DNA of 64,000 nt from Flavobacterium alvei (GTDB taxonomy: Bacteria; Bacteroidota; Bacteroidia; Flavobacteriales; Flavobacteriaceae): contig NZ_PQVG01000009.1 in assembly GCF_002920895.1 (NCBI RefSeq), positions 1 to 64,000 of the forward strand. The letters are read 5' to 3'. A program made the position numbers and the translations under genes. How positions within the stretch are numbered: position 1 is the first letter of the stretch; every line of letters starts with the position of its first letter. This document shows, piece by piece, positions 43,566 to 51,586 of the stretch. The notes below the pieces were generated by a model. The model saw only the letters and a list, made by a program, of their open reading frames with translations, did no database searches and had not been told where the DNA came from.

Positions 43566-45002
43566 CTAGTTTATTATTATTTTATCCAAAGAAACAAAGT
43601 TTCCTGTACTGCCGTAATTTGATTTTCTTTTGTCAGACCAATTTGATCTTTCGCCTGTTACATAAATGGTCAATTTATAATCGTCTTTTTTCAAAATGGG
43701 CGATCGGAATACAGGTGTCGACAAAGGTGATTTACTGTACATATCAATCAAGGAAGTTGTTATTATTTTTCCTTTTTTGTCGGAAAGCACCATTTTTGCA
43801 TAGCCGTTTTCGGCACCCACATAGCTGTACAAAGCGATTTGTTGTCCGCTAAATTGGATAGAAAACGAAGCGTCTTTTTCGTCAGATTTACTTTCTGAAC
43901 CTGGTTTTTCATTGTTTGAATGTTGCCAGTTTCCAGTGTATTGAATTTGAATATCTGTATTTTCTATAATTTTATCAGCGGTTTTTATTTCAGTTGCAAT
44001 TCCTGTTCCAATATTAATTTGCCAAGCTTCCTGATAGGTTGGCATCGAAAGCGATGTTCCAGAAACTATAAGTGGTTGCCAAACATAAGTTGCCGAAGAT
44101 GCTTGTTTTGGAAAAGACCAACGATCGCCCATAAACATAAAGGTAGTGTCTTTTGTTCCTTGAATGGGCAAAACAAAAGTAGATTGCGAGTTCCAAGTCA
44201 AAGAACCTTCTGGAGCAATAAGTCCTCTGGATATCCAAGGGCCTTTGATGGAATTGGAAGTGTAATAATAGTTGTCGTTGCGTTCCCAACTGGTGAGATG
44301 TGAGCCAATGAGAAAATAAATCCCCTCTTTTTTTAGCATCGTTGGCGATTCAAATCCTGAAGTCATATTGGGATTTAATTGTTCAACAACAGATTGGTAA
44401 TCGTCACTTAATTTATAAATTTCACCTCCGTGAATAAGGATGTAACCCGAACCATCTGTGTCTTGAAAAGTTCCCATATCCCATTTTTTGATCGGTTTGC
44501 CATTAAAAAGCAAAGCACCTTTAAATTGATAGGGTCCCGTAATTTTTTTTGAAGTGGCATATCCTACAAATTGATTTTTGTAAGTAATTGAATCAGCGTG
44601 CATAAACATCACATATTCTTTAGTTTTAGAGCATTTCATTACTTTTACTCTTTCGCCAACGCTGTTTGGTCCCAATTTGCCTGATTTTTGTATAGGAAGT
44701 GCGATGCTTTCAAATTTCCAATTGTAAAGATCTTTGGAAGAATAACAATTAAATCCAGCAAATGCATTGCTGTCATCCGTATGGGCTTCGCCAAAAAGAT
44801 AGAACTTTCCGTTGTCTTTGATAATATTGGCAGCGTGAGCACTCACGATTTTCCCGTTTTGATCTAACCATGGCGTTCCAGAACAAATGGCATCCATTTT
44901 ACCCGGAAGTTGTGCCAATGCCATAGAGGTATTGATTAAAAAAACTAGGCAAGCTATTTTTTTAATGAAAGGATTAAAAATGGAATTGTTCTTTTGTAGC
45001 AT
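43566..45002 (-). CDS. GH43-like beta-propeller glycosidase with C-terminal binding domain
   Basis: A 478-residue protein with signal peptide (about residues 1-30). The five-bladed propeller begins WLDQNGKIVSAHAANII and GKFYLFGE, the arrangement of exo-beta-1,3-galactanase-like GH43 subfamilies, with ESPTM in the middle as a likely catalytic glutamate and WNSQSTFVLP later. Residues about 345-478 form a CBM6/carbohydrate-esterase-linked beta-sandwich (FSGQQIALYSYVG). Likely removal of galactose from beta-1,3-galactan/arabinogalactan; the subfamily assignment is my inference. Confidence 0.75.
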   Translation of the reverse strand: MLQKNNSIFNPFIKKIACLVFLINTSMALAQLPGKMDAICSGTPWLDQNGKIVSAHAANIIKDNGKFYLFGEAHTDDSNAFAGFNCYSSKDLYNWKFESIALPIQKSGKLGPNSVGERVKVMKCSKTKEYVMFMHADSITYKNQFVGYATSKKITGPYQFKGALLFNGKPIKKWDMGTFQDTDGSGYILIHGGEIYKLSDDYQSVVEQLNPNMTSGFESPTMLKKEGIYFLIGSHLTSWERNDNYYYTSNSIKGPWISRGLIAPEGSLTWNSQSTFVLPIQGTKDTTFMFMGDRWSFPKQASSATYVWQPLIVSGTSLSMPTYQEAWQINIGTGIATEIKTADKIIENTDIQIQYTGNWQHSNNEKPGSESKSDEKDASFSIQFSGQQIALYSYVGAENGYAKMVLSDKKGKIITTSLIDMYSKSPLSTPVFRSPILKKDDYKLTIYVTGERSNWSDKRKSNYGSTGNFVSLDKIIIN

Positions 45003-45015
45003 TTTAAGTATTATC

Positions 45016-46350
45016 TTATTTACGTTTCAACCATTTCTTTGGCACATTGACAATACAAATATTCATAGTGCGATTGTCTTCAGAAAGCATCGCTGATTGA
45101 ATTTGAATTTTGGTTCCTTCTCTGTTAAAAGTCGGATGCAAATGGTCGGCAGCCGTTTCTTTATGACCTGTGGTGAGTAGTATCATTTCATTTGTTTTTC
45201 GGTCAATGAGATACAGGCTTCTCGAAAAATCATCTCCCGCGGCCCATTTTCCGTCAGACGAACCAGAAACATGCCATAAACCACTGCCGCTTTTGGTTTG
45301 TCCTGCAATAATCATTCCACGAGTTCTTAAATTGACAATGGCAAGTCCAGTTGGTTTTTCACGAGTTCCTGTGGCTCCCCAATTGCTTTCTTGTCCCGGA
45401 TTGACAGGATTTCTAATCTTTCCGTCAGCGGCTACTTCAACTGGAGTATCTTTTTCGATACCAATCTTTCGATGTCCCATAATTGCCATAGCCACTTCGT
45501 CTTTGCCAATCACGGCTTCGTGTGTCACCCATTCAAAATCGGATTCGGGATACAATGGGCGCAAACCCGTTCCATCAGCCATAACCGTCCAAGTGCGTTG
45601 TGGCGACTTTCCACCCGTTTCCCAACAAAAAACAATTTCGCCCGGATTCCAAATATTCGATTGGATGTGTCCAATTTGAAAAGGAACCGAAATAACGTGC
45701 GTTAACTCGCCCGTTTTGATATTCATACTGCCAATTCCACCCGGACCAGCTCCCATATTTCGAGGGCCAAAACTTTTTTCGAGGATCACTCCTGCAGCTA
45801 AATGTTTCGCGGCTTCTTCTTTTCCAACCCTGAAATATACTTTATCTTCATTGGCGTCCAATGCCATATCACCGGAAGCGCCCATTTCGGGGTTTGTAGT
45901 TCCGCAAACCCGTTCGTAAGCCGAAACCGATTTCATTTTTCCCGATTTACTGTCGTCAAAAACAGCTTGGAGATTGACTTCCATTATTTGCATTTTGCCT
46001 TCTTGTCCTTTACGCATAAAGTACAATTTCATCGACTTTTGGGCCATACAGAGTGTTCCTTCATAACCGCCTTCGGTAACTTGAACCAAAACCCCCGATT
46101 TTTCATTGACAGCCATCGCTTCGCCTTTCACCCTGTTGGAACGAAATATCAGCCATTTCCCATCGGAAGTCCATTGTGGATGCGTGGGATAGGTTTTTGA
46201 ATCGCCAGCCGATTTGGTGGTCAAAAAAATTAATTTCTGTCCTGTAACAGGGTCTTTTACTATCTTTTTTTCGGATGGAAATCGAGTGCCAATTTGGGCA
46301 AAACTTATCGCTGTTAAGAATAATAAAAAGGTATTTACTAAAATTCTCAT
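45016..46350 (-). CDS. Oligogalacturonate lyase-like protein (PL22-type propeller)
   Basis: A 444-residue protein with signal peptide (MRILVNTFLLFLTAISFA|Q). The seven-bladed beta-propeller contains repeats THPQWTSDGKWLIF, GHIQSNIWNPGEIVFCWE, VTHEAVIG and HLHPTFNREGTKIQI, matching the PL22/oligogalacturonide lyase family (histidines and glutamines of the metal site visible in GHIQSN and DHLHP). PL22 turns unsaturated digalacturonate into 4-deoxy-L-threo-5-hexosulose uronate. This copy is periplasmic and may act on RG fragments. It overlaps the GH105 gene by 4 bp, so translation is coupled. Confidence 0.83.
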   Translation of the reverse strand: MRILVNTFLLFLTAISFAQIGTRFPSEKKIVKDPVTGQKLIFLTTKSAGDSKTYPTHPQWTSDGKWLIFRSNRVKGEAMAVNEKSGVLVQVTEGGYEGTLCMAQKSMKLYFMRKGQEGKMQIMEVNLQAVFDDSKSGKMKSVSAYERVCGTTNPEMGASGDMALDANEDKVYFRVGKEEAAKHLAAGVILEKSFGPRNMGAGPGGIGSMNIKTGELTHVISVPFQIGHIQSNIWNPGEIVFCWETGGKSPQRTWTVMADGTGLRPLYPESDFEWVTHEAVIGKDEVAMAIMGHRKIGIEKDTPVEVAADGKIRNPVNPGQESNWGATGTREKPTGLAIVNLRTRGMIIAGQTKSGSGLWHVSGSSDGKWAAGDDFSRSLYLIDRKTNEMILLTTGHKETAADHLHPTFNREGTKIQIQSAMLSEDNRTMNICIVNVPKKWLKRK

Positions 46351-47699
46351 TTCAATTGATTGTTTTTTCCAGGAATTTTCAATTGAATGGAACTATCGTT
46401 AATTTCGAATTGATTGTCTTTTAACAAGTTTATCACTTCGGCTCCAGCCAATAATACGGGACCATAACCGTGAGCCGCAAAAACATTTACAGGGCGATAG
46501 TAATAAAAAGCAGGATCAAATCCCATTCCGGTTCCTACGCAAGTGCCTTCTACTTGTCCTTTGTCATTCACTTTAGAAGCTACGGCATTCCAACCCAATA
46601 AAACCATTGGTGAATAAGTCATTTTATCCACATAACCACGGTTGATTGCTCTGGCAATAGAATACGTATAAATTGCAGTGGCCGAAGTTTCTAGATAAGT
46701 ATCATTTCTATCCAATAATTGATGCCAAAAACCAGTTCCATCTTGGTATTTTGCCAATCCCTTGATGTGGGCTTGCAATTGTGCCAAAACTCCCGCATAT
46801 CCAGGATGGTCTTTTGGCAAAACTTCCAACAATTCGACCATTGTCATCACCGCCCAACCATTGGCTCTAGCCCAATGAAATTGCGGATGATCGGCCATAG
46901 ATTGCACCCAACCGTGCATATAAATTCCTTTTTCTTTGTTGAACATTCGACCCGAAAACTGGTTGACTTGTTTTACGGCATCGTCAAAATATTTCACATT
47001 ACCCGTGTATTTTCCCATTTGGGCAAGGGCAGGCACGCTCATAAACATATCATCGAGCCAAATCGTGTTGTCTTGAGGTCTGTTTCGAGCCAAAGTTCCG
47101 TCGGTTAATCTAAACTGTTTGTTGCTGATAAAATCAATATAATTGTTGATTAACGGATCGGCATTGGTTTTCAAGCCGTCTTGTTTGGCTTTGATAAAGG
47201 CGGCACAAAGCGCTCCTGCAAAATCCAAAGCTTCGGGATGCATCGTTTTGAGCATATCTTTGTCTTTGATGTTGGCTTCTTTGTAATTAGCGGCAACATC
47301 GGCTATTAATTGCAATCTTTTGTTGGTGTAATCGGCATATTTTTGGTCGCCAGTAGCTTTAGTCGTCAAAAGCATTCCTGCATAAGTCACACCCCATTCA
47401 TAACTGGTCAAGCGGAACGAACCAGGTTCAAACATAATGTCTTCATTGCCTTTTTTGTAATCAGTAATGACCGCTTTTGTGTTGGCATTTACAATTTTGG
47501 AGGCCGAATTTTTATCTAAAAAGTTATATACTCTATCCAAAACAGCGGTGATTTCCTGTTTTTGAGGAACAACGTAAGGAGTTGGATAGTCGGGTTTCAT
47601 CAAATGCAATGGTGTTGTAGCATCATTGGTTTGAGCCGTTGCCGAAGTTAGACTGCCCAAAAAGAGCAAGGCCATAACTGGAATGTGTAAATGTTTCAT
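46347..47699 (-). CDS. GH105 unsaturated rhamnogalacturonyl hydrolase
   Basis: A 450-residue protein with signal peptide (residues 1-22). It has the (alpha/alpha)6 barrel of GH105 with the catalytic aspartate block WLDDMFM (Asp216/Asp217) and the downstream HWARANGW substrate-binding motif. The family hydrates and releases 4,5-unsaturated galacturonate from the end of lyase products such as those made by PL4 and PL9. It lies between DUF4861 (32 bp upstream) and the PL22-like gene (4-bp overlap downstream), a standard processing set. Confidence 0.92.
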   Translation of the reverse strand: MKHLHIPVMALLFLGSLTSATAQTNDATTPLHLMKPDYPTPYVVPQKQEITAVLDRVYNFLDKNSASKIVNANTKAVITDYKKGNEDIMFEPGSFRLTSYEWGVTYAGMLLTTKATGDQKYADYTNKRLQLIADVAANYKEANIKDKDMLKTMHPEALDFAGALCAAFIKAKQDGLKTNADPLINNYIDFISNKQFRLTDGTLARNRPQDNTIWLDDMFMSVPALAQMGKYTGNVKYFDDAVKQVNQFSGRMFNKEKGIYMHGWVQSMADHPQFHWARANGWAVMTMVELLEVLPKDHPGYAGVLAQLQAHIKGLAKYQDGTGFWHQLLDRNDTYLETSATAIYTYSIARAINRGYVDKMTYSPMVLLGWNAVASKVNDKGQVEGTCVGTGMGFDPAFYYYRPVNVFAAHGYGPVLLAGAEVINLLKDNQFEINDSSIQLKIPGKNNQLK

Positions 47700-47731
47700 A
47701 GCTTTTAGTTTTTATATTTTTTGGTTGGTTT

Positions 47732-49015
47732 TTATTTTACTGCAACAGTAATTTCTACCGCGAGTTGTTGTGCCAAATGCGTTACATAATTGGTAAAATC
47801 TTGGGGAGTTTTAAAGTTCTTGTCAGCGCTCAATTCCCATCCTGCTACGGCATAATAACGAACAGAAGTGTTGTCAACTATTTTCATTTTGGCAAGATAA
47901 GAATCTGTTAGTTGTCCTGTTTTTGGTGCTTCGATATAACCCAAATAATCTTTTTTTGGAAGAATTAAGGCAGTTCCCATAATCCATTCGCGTTTGTAGG
48001 TAAGGTTGTCGTGTTGGATAAGGCAAACCCATTTTCCTACTTCGATTACCTTGAGACCGTTTTGGTTGTTGATGTTTGAAAGTCCCACTAATAGGGTTTC
48101 ATTTCCTTTAAGTCCTTTTATTTTTACGGTATTTTTATAGGCATACATTCCGGGCCAGATCGAGGTGGTTTCAGTGGCTTGGTAGTTGTTTCCGGAAGCT
48201 TTCCAATTGTTGTATTGATAATTCAAAACCGAGTTTACGGGACCTTCGGCAACAATTTTGAAATTTGTTTTTTCGATATTGTTCAAGGTATCGGCTCCAA
48301 GAATTCCGAGTCTTGTAATTTCGTTGTCAACCTGCAAGGCAAAGCCTCCCAATCCTGCGGAACTTCCCACTGGAAAAACATCTCTTCCCCAATCGTACAT
48401 TTGGTGATAATTGTCTTCAACAGCGCCTGCGCTATTAATGCCAACATTTTCAGGAGTAATCGCAGGGATTTTTTTTCCAAAAACATCTTTGGCATTTCGG
48501 CCGTCCAGATAATGGCGGAAACCTACTTTGTCATTTTCCCAACTCGGGCCATCGGTTTGGTATTTCTGGAAACCTAATGCTTTATACACTTGATGGGCGT
48601 TAACCGACTCAGATGTTGCGGGTTGCAAGGGGATGTTTTCGGCTTCCCTTTTTCCGAATCGTACGCTGGTTCTAATCGGGAATTTAGGCGCTTCGTTTAC
48701 CCATTTTAGCTGAACGATTTTCTTTTCCTTGGCAGCAAAGTTATCCAATATAAAGAGTTCGTCCCATTTGCCGTCGCCATCCAAATCGTTAACCTGACTG
48801 GTAATGGTGTCATTTTTGTAAATCAAAACGGGAAATCCAACTGCTGTTCCTGCTTTGTCAATTACATTTCTTTTAATAATTATTGGTTTGTCAATCAATT
48901 CAATATCGGAAGCATTCGATAAAACAATTGTCGAAATGGACTTTTTCTGTTGGGCATTTACTCCCATAAAAGCCATAATTGATGCCGCTAAAGGCAGGTA
49001 TAATTTATGATTCAT
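47732..49015 (-). CDS. DUF4861 protein (function unknown)
   Basis: A 427-residue secreted protein (signal peptide ending MGVNA|Q) matching DUF4861: QVNDLDGDGKWDELFIL near residues 74-90, FRHYLDGRNAKDVFGK, AVEDNYHQMYDWGRDVFPVG and WPGMYAYKNTVKIKG. Conserved tyrosines and histidines suggest a lyase- or hydrolase-like pocket on a beta-sandwich, but no activity is assigned here. It is regularly found beside GH105 genes in uronate-polymer loci, as here, which makes a role in handling unsaturated uronate products plausible. Confidence 0.8.
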   Translation of the reverse strand: MNHKLYLPLAASIMAFMGVNAQQKKSISTIVLSNASDIELIDKPIIIKRNVIDKAGTAVGFPVLIYKNDTITSQVNDLDGDGKWDELFILDNFAAKEKKIVQLKWVNEAPKFPIRTSVRFGKREAENIPLQPATSESVNAHQVYKALGFQKYQTDGPSWENDKVGFRHYLDGRNAKDVFGKKIPAITPENVGINSAGAVEDNYHQMYDWGRDVFPVGSSAGLGGFALQVDNEITRLGILGADTLNNIEKTNFKIVAEGPVNSVLNYQYNNWKASGNNYQATETTSIWPGMYAYKNTVKIKGLKGNETLLVGLSNINNQNGLKVIEVGKWVCLIQHDNLTYKREWIMGTALILPKKDYLGYIEAPKTGQLTDSYLAKMKIVDNTSVRYYAVAGWELSADKNFKTPQDFTNYVTHLAQQLAVEITVAVK

Positions 49016-49036
49016 TTTTAGATTTTTTTTAAATTT

Positions 49037-50119
49037 TTATTTTACGGCTACATCCCAAACTTTTGCCATTCTGGATTTTCCTTTCGGCCCTTCGATGTTC
49101 AAAACCACGATGTATTTTCCAGCGTCCTTGTATTGATGAATCGGGTTTTGTTCTGATGAAGTTGTGCCATCGCCAAAATCCCAGTTCCAAGACTTGATTT
49201 CCCCTTCGGATTGATCGATGAAAGCGACCATTCTTCGGTTCATATCCACTGTTTTGAACGTCCATTTGGCATCGATTGCTTTTTTGAATTCGGGTTCCAA
49301 CGGCATCAATTGAAAAGGCAAACTATAACTGGCATTGCCGTACATCGTGTGTTCTTTCGACAAGTTCCAAAAGCCGTTGTTCTTTTCATTATTAACATCG
49401 TCATAGTCGATAATTGCCCAACAAAGACCAATGTTTTTATTTTCTTCCAAGATGGATTCAACGGCTCTAGCAGGATCATTTCCGGCATAATCAAAAGGCG
49501 TTATCCAAAATTCCAAAGTCAATTTTCCAGATTCTCCAGGTTTGAAATTGTAATTGATTGCCGAATTAGAATAAGGCAATCCCTTAATCCAAGGCTGACT
49601 TCCCCAAGCCAAAGCCCAATCTTTACCTTCGGCAGGCGTGAAAATATGATAATTTTGGGCGTGAACTCCGTGGTATGAAAAATAGGCATCCATCGTGTTG
49701 GTCAATGCCTTATTGGGATGAAACCGATCTATAAATGGCCCACCCGACTGATCGCCATCAACCGTGATTTCAAAGATGTCGTTGTGCAAACCCGTCAAGG
49801 AAAAATCCCAATAATTATCATAGGCTTCATATAAAAAATACAAGCGATTCAATCCTTTGACCCAAGCGACTTTGACACTGACATCCAAATTTTTTGGGTC
49901 GGCTTTGGGTTGTTTGCCGCTGTCATCCCACAATTCATCCATACCCACGACATAGCTTTTGGGAACTATTTTCCAATCGTCGGCATCTCCGTCAGTGGTT
50001 GGAATTTTATTGGCCGGAAATTGAAAAACCTTAAACGTTCTGGTGTCTTGTGACCAACCGTTTGTGGCAAAAGACAGCAGCATCGTCAAAGCTAAAACTA
50101 TTTTTTTATACGTTTTCAT
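49037..50119 (-). CDS. CBM9-like / DOMON-type binding protein with PKD domain
   Basis: A 360-residue secreted protein (signal peptide about 1-23). Residues about 30-270 resemble the CBM9-like sugar-binding fold (TTDGDADDWKIVPKS, LYFLYEAYDNYWDFS, NDIFEITVDGDQSGG). Residues about 275-360 are a PKD domain (WNWDFGDGTTSSEQNPIHQY). No catalytic motif and no lipobox or T9SS tail are seen, so it is probably a periplasmic or secreted glycan-binding protein. It could take the place of the surface-glycan-binding protein missing from the susCD transcript. Only 1 bp separates it from the GH28 stop. Confidence 0.7.
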   Translation of the reverse strand: MKTYKKIVLALTMLLSFATNGWSQDTRTFKVFQFPANKIPTTDGDADDWKIVPKSYVVGMDELWDDSGKQPKADPKNLDVSVKVAWVKGLNRLYFLYEAYDNYWDFSLTGLHNDIFEITVDGDQSGGPFIDRFHPNKALTNTMDAYFSYHGVHAQNYHIFTPAEGKDWALAWGSQPWIKGLPYSNSAINYNFKPGESGKLTLEFWITPFDYAGNDPARAVESILEENKNIGLCWAIIDYDDVNNEKNNGFWNLSKEHTMYGNASYSLPFQLMPLEPEFKKAIDAKWTFKTVDMNRRMVAFIDQSEGEIKSWNWDFGDGTTSSEQNPIHQYKDAGKYIVVLNIEGPKGKSRMAKVWDVAVK

Positions 50120-50120
50120 A

Positions 50121-51515
50121 TTACAATTTAAGAATGTCTATTGCCTTGTATTTTGCAGGGTTTGCTGCATCTCCTTTGAAATTAACGAGTTCAATTCCTG
50201 TTGATTCTGTGGCTTGAACGGCATTGGTAAAATAATCTGGAATCGTATTTCCCCAAGCAATGCTGCAATTTTCTATAAGGACACGATCACTGTATCGAAT
50301 CGAGATTCCGGGAGTATCGTGTTTTTCAATGGGTTCATAGGCTTTTGTGGGCTTATTGTCAAATACATTTCCAGGATATTTTGTCCATCGGTTAAAAGAA
50401 ACATTTACATTTTGAAAGCGAATATCCGAAATTCGGCTTTCTTTTGTGCCGTTGATGCGAATGCTGTTTTCGGCGATTCCTTTTACATTTTCGACTAAAA
50501 CGGTATGAATTTTTCCGATTTTGGTGTCTAGATTTCTAGGTATGGCCGTAAAAGAAATGGCTTCGCCACGACCCCACCAAGGATTAGAATGATAACGAGA
50601 AGTAAAATTAATATCTCTGAAAATAACGTTATACACATTGCCTTCATCCCGCAATTGAATGGTTAATCCGCGGCAACTGGTTTTAATTTCGCAGCGTTCG
50701 AAAACAATGTTGTAAATATCTTGTGTGGTTTCGGTTCCTATTTTCACTCCCGAATCCTGAGTTTCTAGTTGGCAATCGTGTACCCAAATATTGGCAGAAG
50801 GCCCGTAACCTATACCTTCTTGAGTGGCTTTTATCACGATGGCATCATCGCCACAACTGATTTCACAATTGCGTATTTCTACATTTCGGCAATGGTCGGG
50901 GTCAATTCCGTCGCAGTTGGGAACGTCGATATTGTTCTTGATTTTCACACCATCTATCAAAACATTTTCACAACCCAGCATATGCAAACTCCAAGAAGGA
51001 GCTTTTTCAATAGTAATGTTTTTGATTTCCAAACTTTTACATTTGGTCAGAATAAACAATTTAGGTCGCCAAGTTTTGGGCATCCAAATTTCTTTAATTG
51101 TATCATAATGGGTCATAAATTCTAAAGCGCGACCATTGATACTTCCTGTTCCAGATATTTTTAGATTTTGAACATCATTGGCTACCAAAGAACCTTCAAC
51201 CGAATAATCTTCTTGTTTTGTGCTCACCAAAAGTTGCGCATTCCCTTCCAGATGAAACTCTATATTGCTTTTTAAAACAAGCGTGCTGATGAGGTATTGA
51301 TGGTTTGTTGGAACTACTACTTTTGAACCATTTCCTAATTTTGCAGCAGCATCAATCGCTTCTTGAATGGCTTTTGTGTCCAAGGTTTTTCCGTCTCCTT
51401 TGGCACCATATTTTGTGATGTCAATAATTTGTACTCCTTTTTGGGCCAATACCGAGGAGGTGCCAAAAAGCAGCAAAATGGTGACTAAAAATAGGTTTGA
51501 AAAGGGTTTATTCAT
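50121..51515 (-). CDS. GH28 family enzyme (second copy)
   Basis: A 464-residue secreted beta-helix protein (signal peptide ending SSVLA|Q). Catalytic aspartates are present in NCDGID (Asp202, Asp205) and CGDDAIVIK (Asp223, Asp224). The GHG position reads SGVKIG (255-260) and the RIK-like block is CRGLTIQLRD. It has the form of GH28 exo-acting or rhamnogalacturonan-type hydrolases rather than a fungal endo-polygalacturonase. It is only distantly similar to the GH28 at 42204, so not a recent duplicate. Confidence 0.88.
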   Translation of the reverse strand: MNKPFSNLFLVTILLLFGTSSVLAQKGVQIIDITKYGAKGDGKTLDTKAIQEAIDAAAKLGNGSKVVVPTNHQYLISTLVLKSNIEFHLEGNAQLLVSTKQEDYSVEGSLVANDVQNLKISGTGSINGRALEFMTHYDTIKEIWMPKTWRPKLFILTKCKSLEIKNITIEKAPSWSLHMLGCENVLIDGVKIKNNIDVPNCDGIDPDHCRNVEIRNCEISCGDDAIVIKATQEGIGYGPSANIWVHDCQLETQDSGVKIGTETTQDIYNIVFERCEIKTSCRGLTIQLRDEGNVYNVIFRDINFTSRYHSNPWWGRGEAISFTAIPRNLDTKIGKIHTVLVENVKGIAENSIRINGTKESRISDIRFQNVNVSFNRWTKYPGNVFDNKPTKAYEPIEKHDTPGISIRYSDRVLIENCSIAWGNTIPDYFTNAVQATESTGIELVNFKGDAANPAKYKAIDILKL

Positions 51516-51586
51516 AATGGTTTATGATTTGTAAATCTTTCTAAAACTTCAAAAATATACATTTAATAGTGGAACGATTCCTTAAT

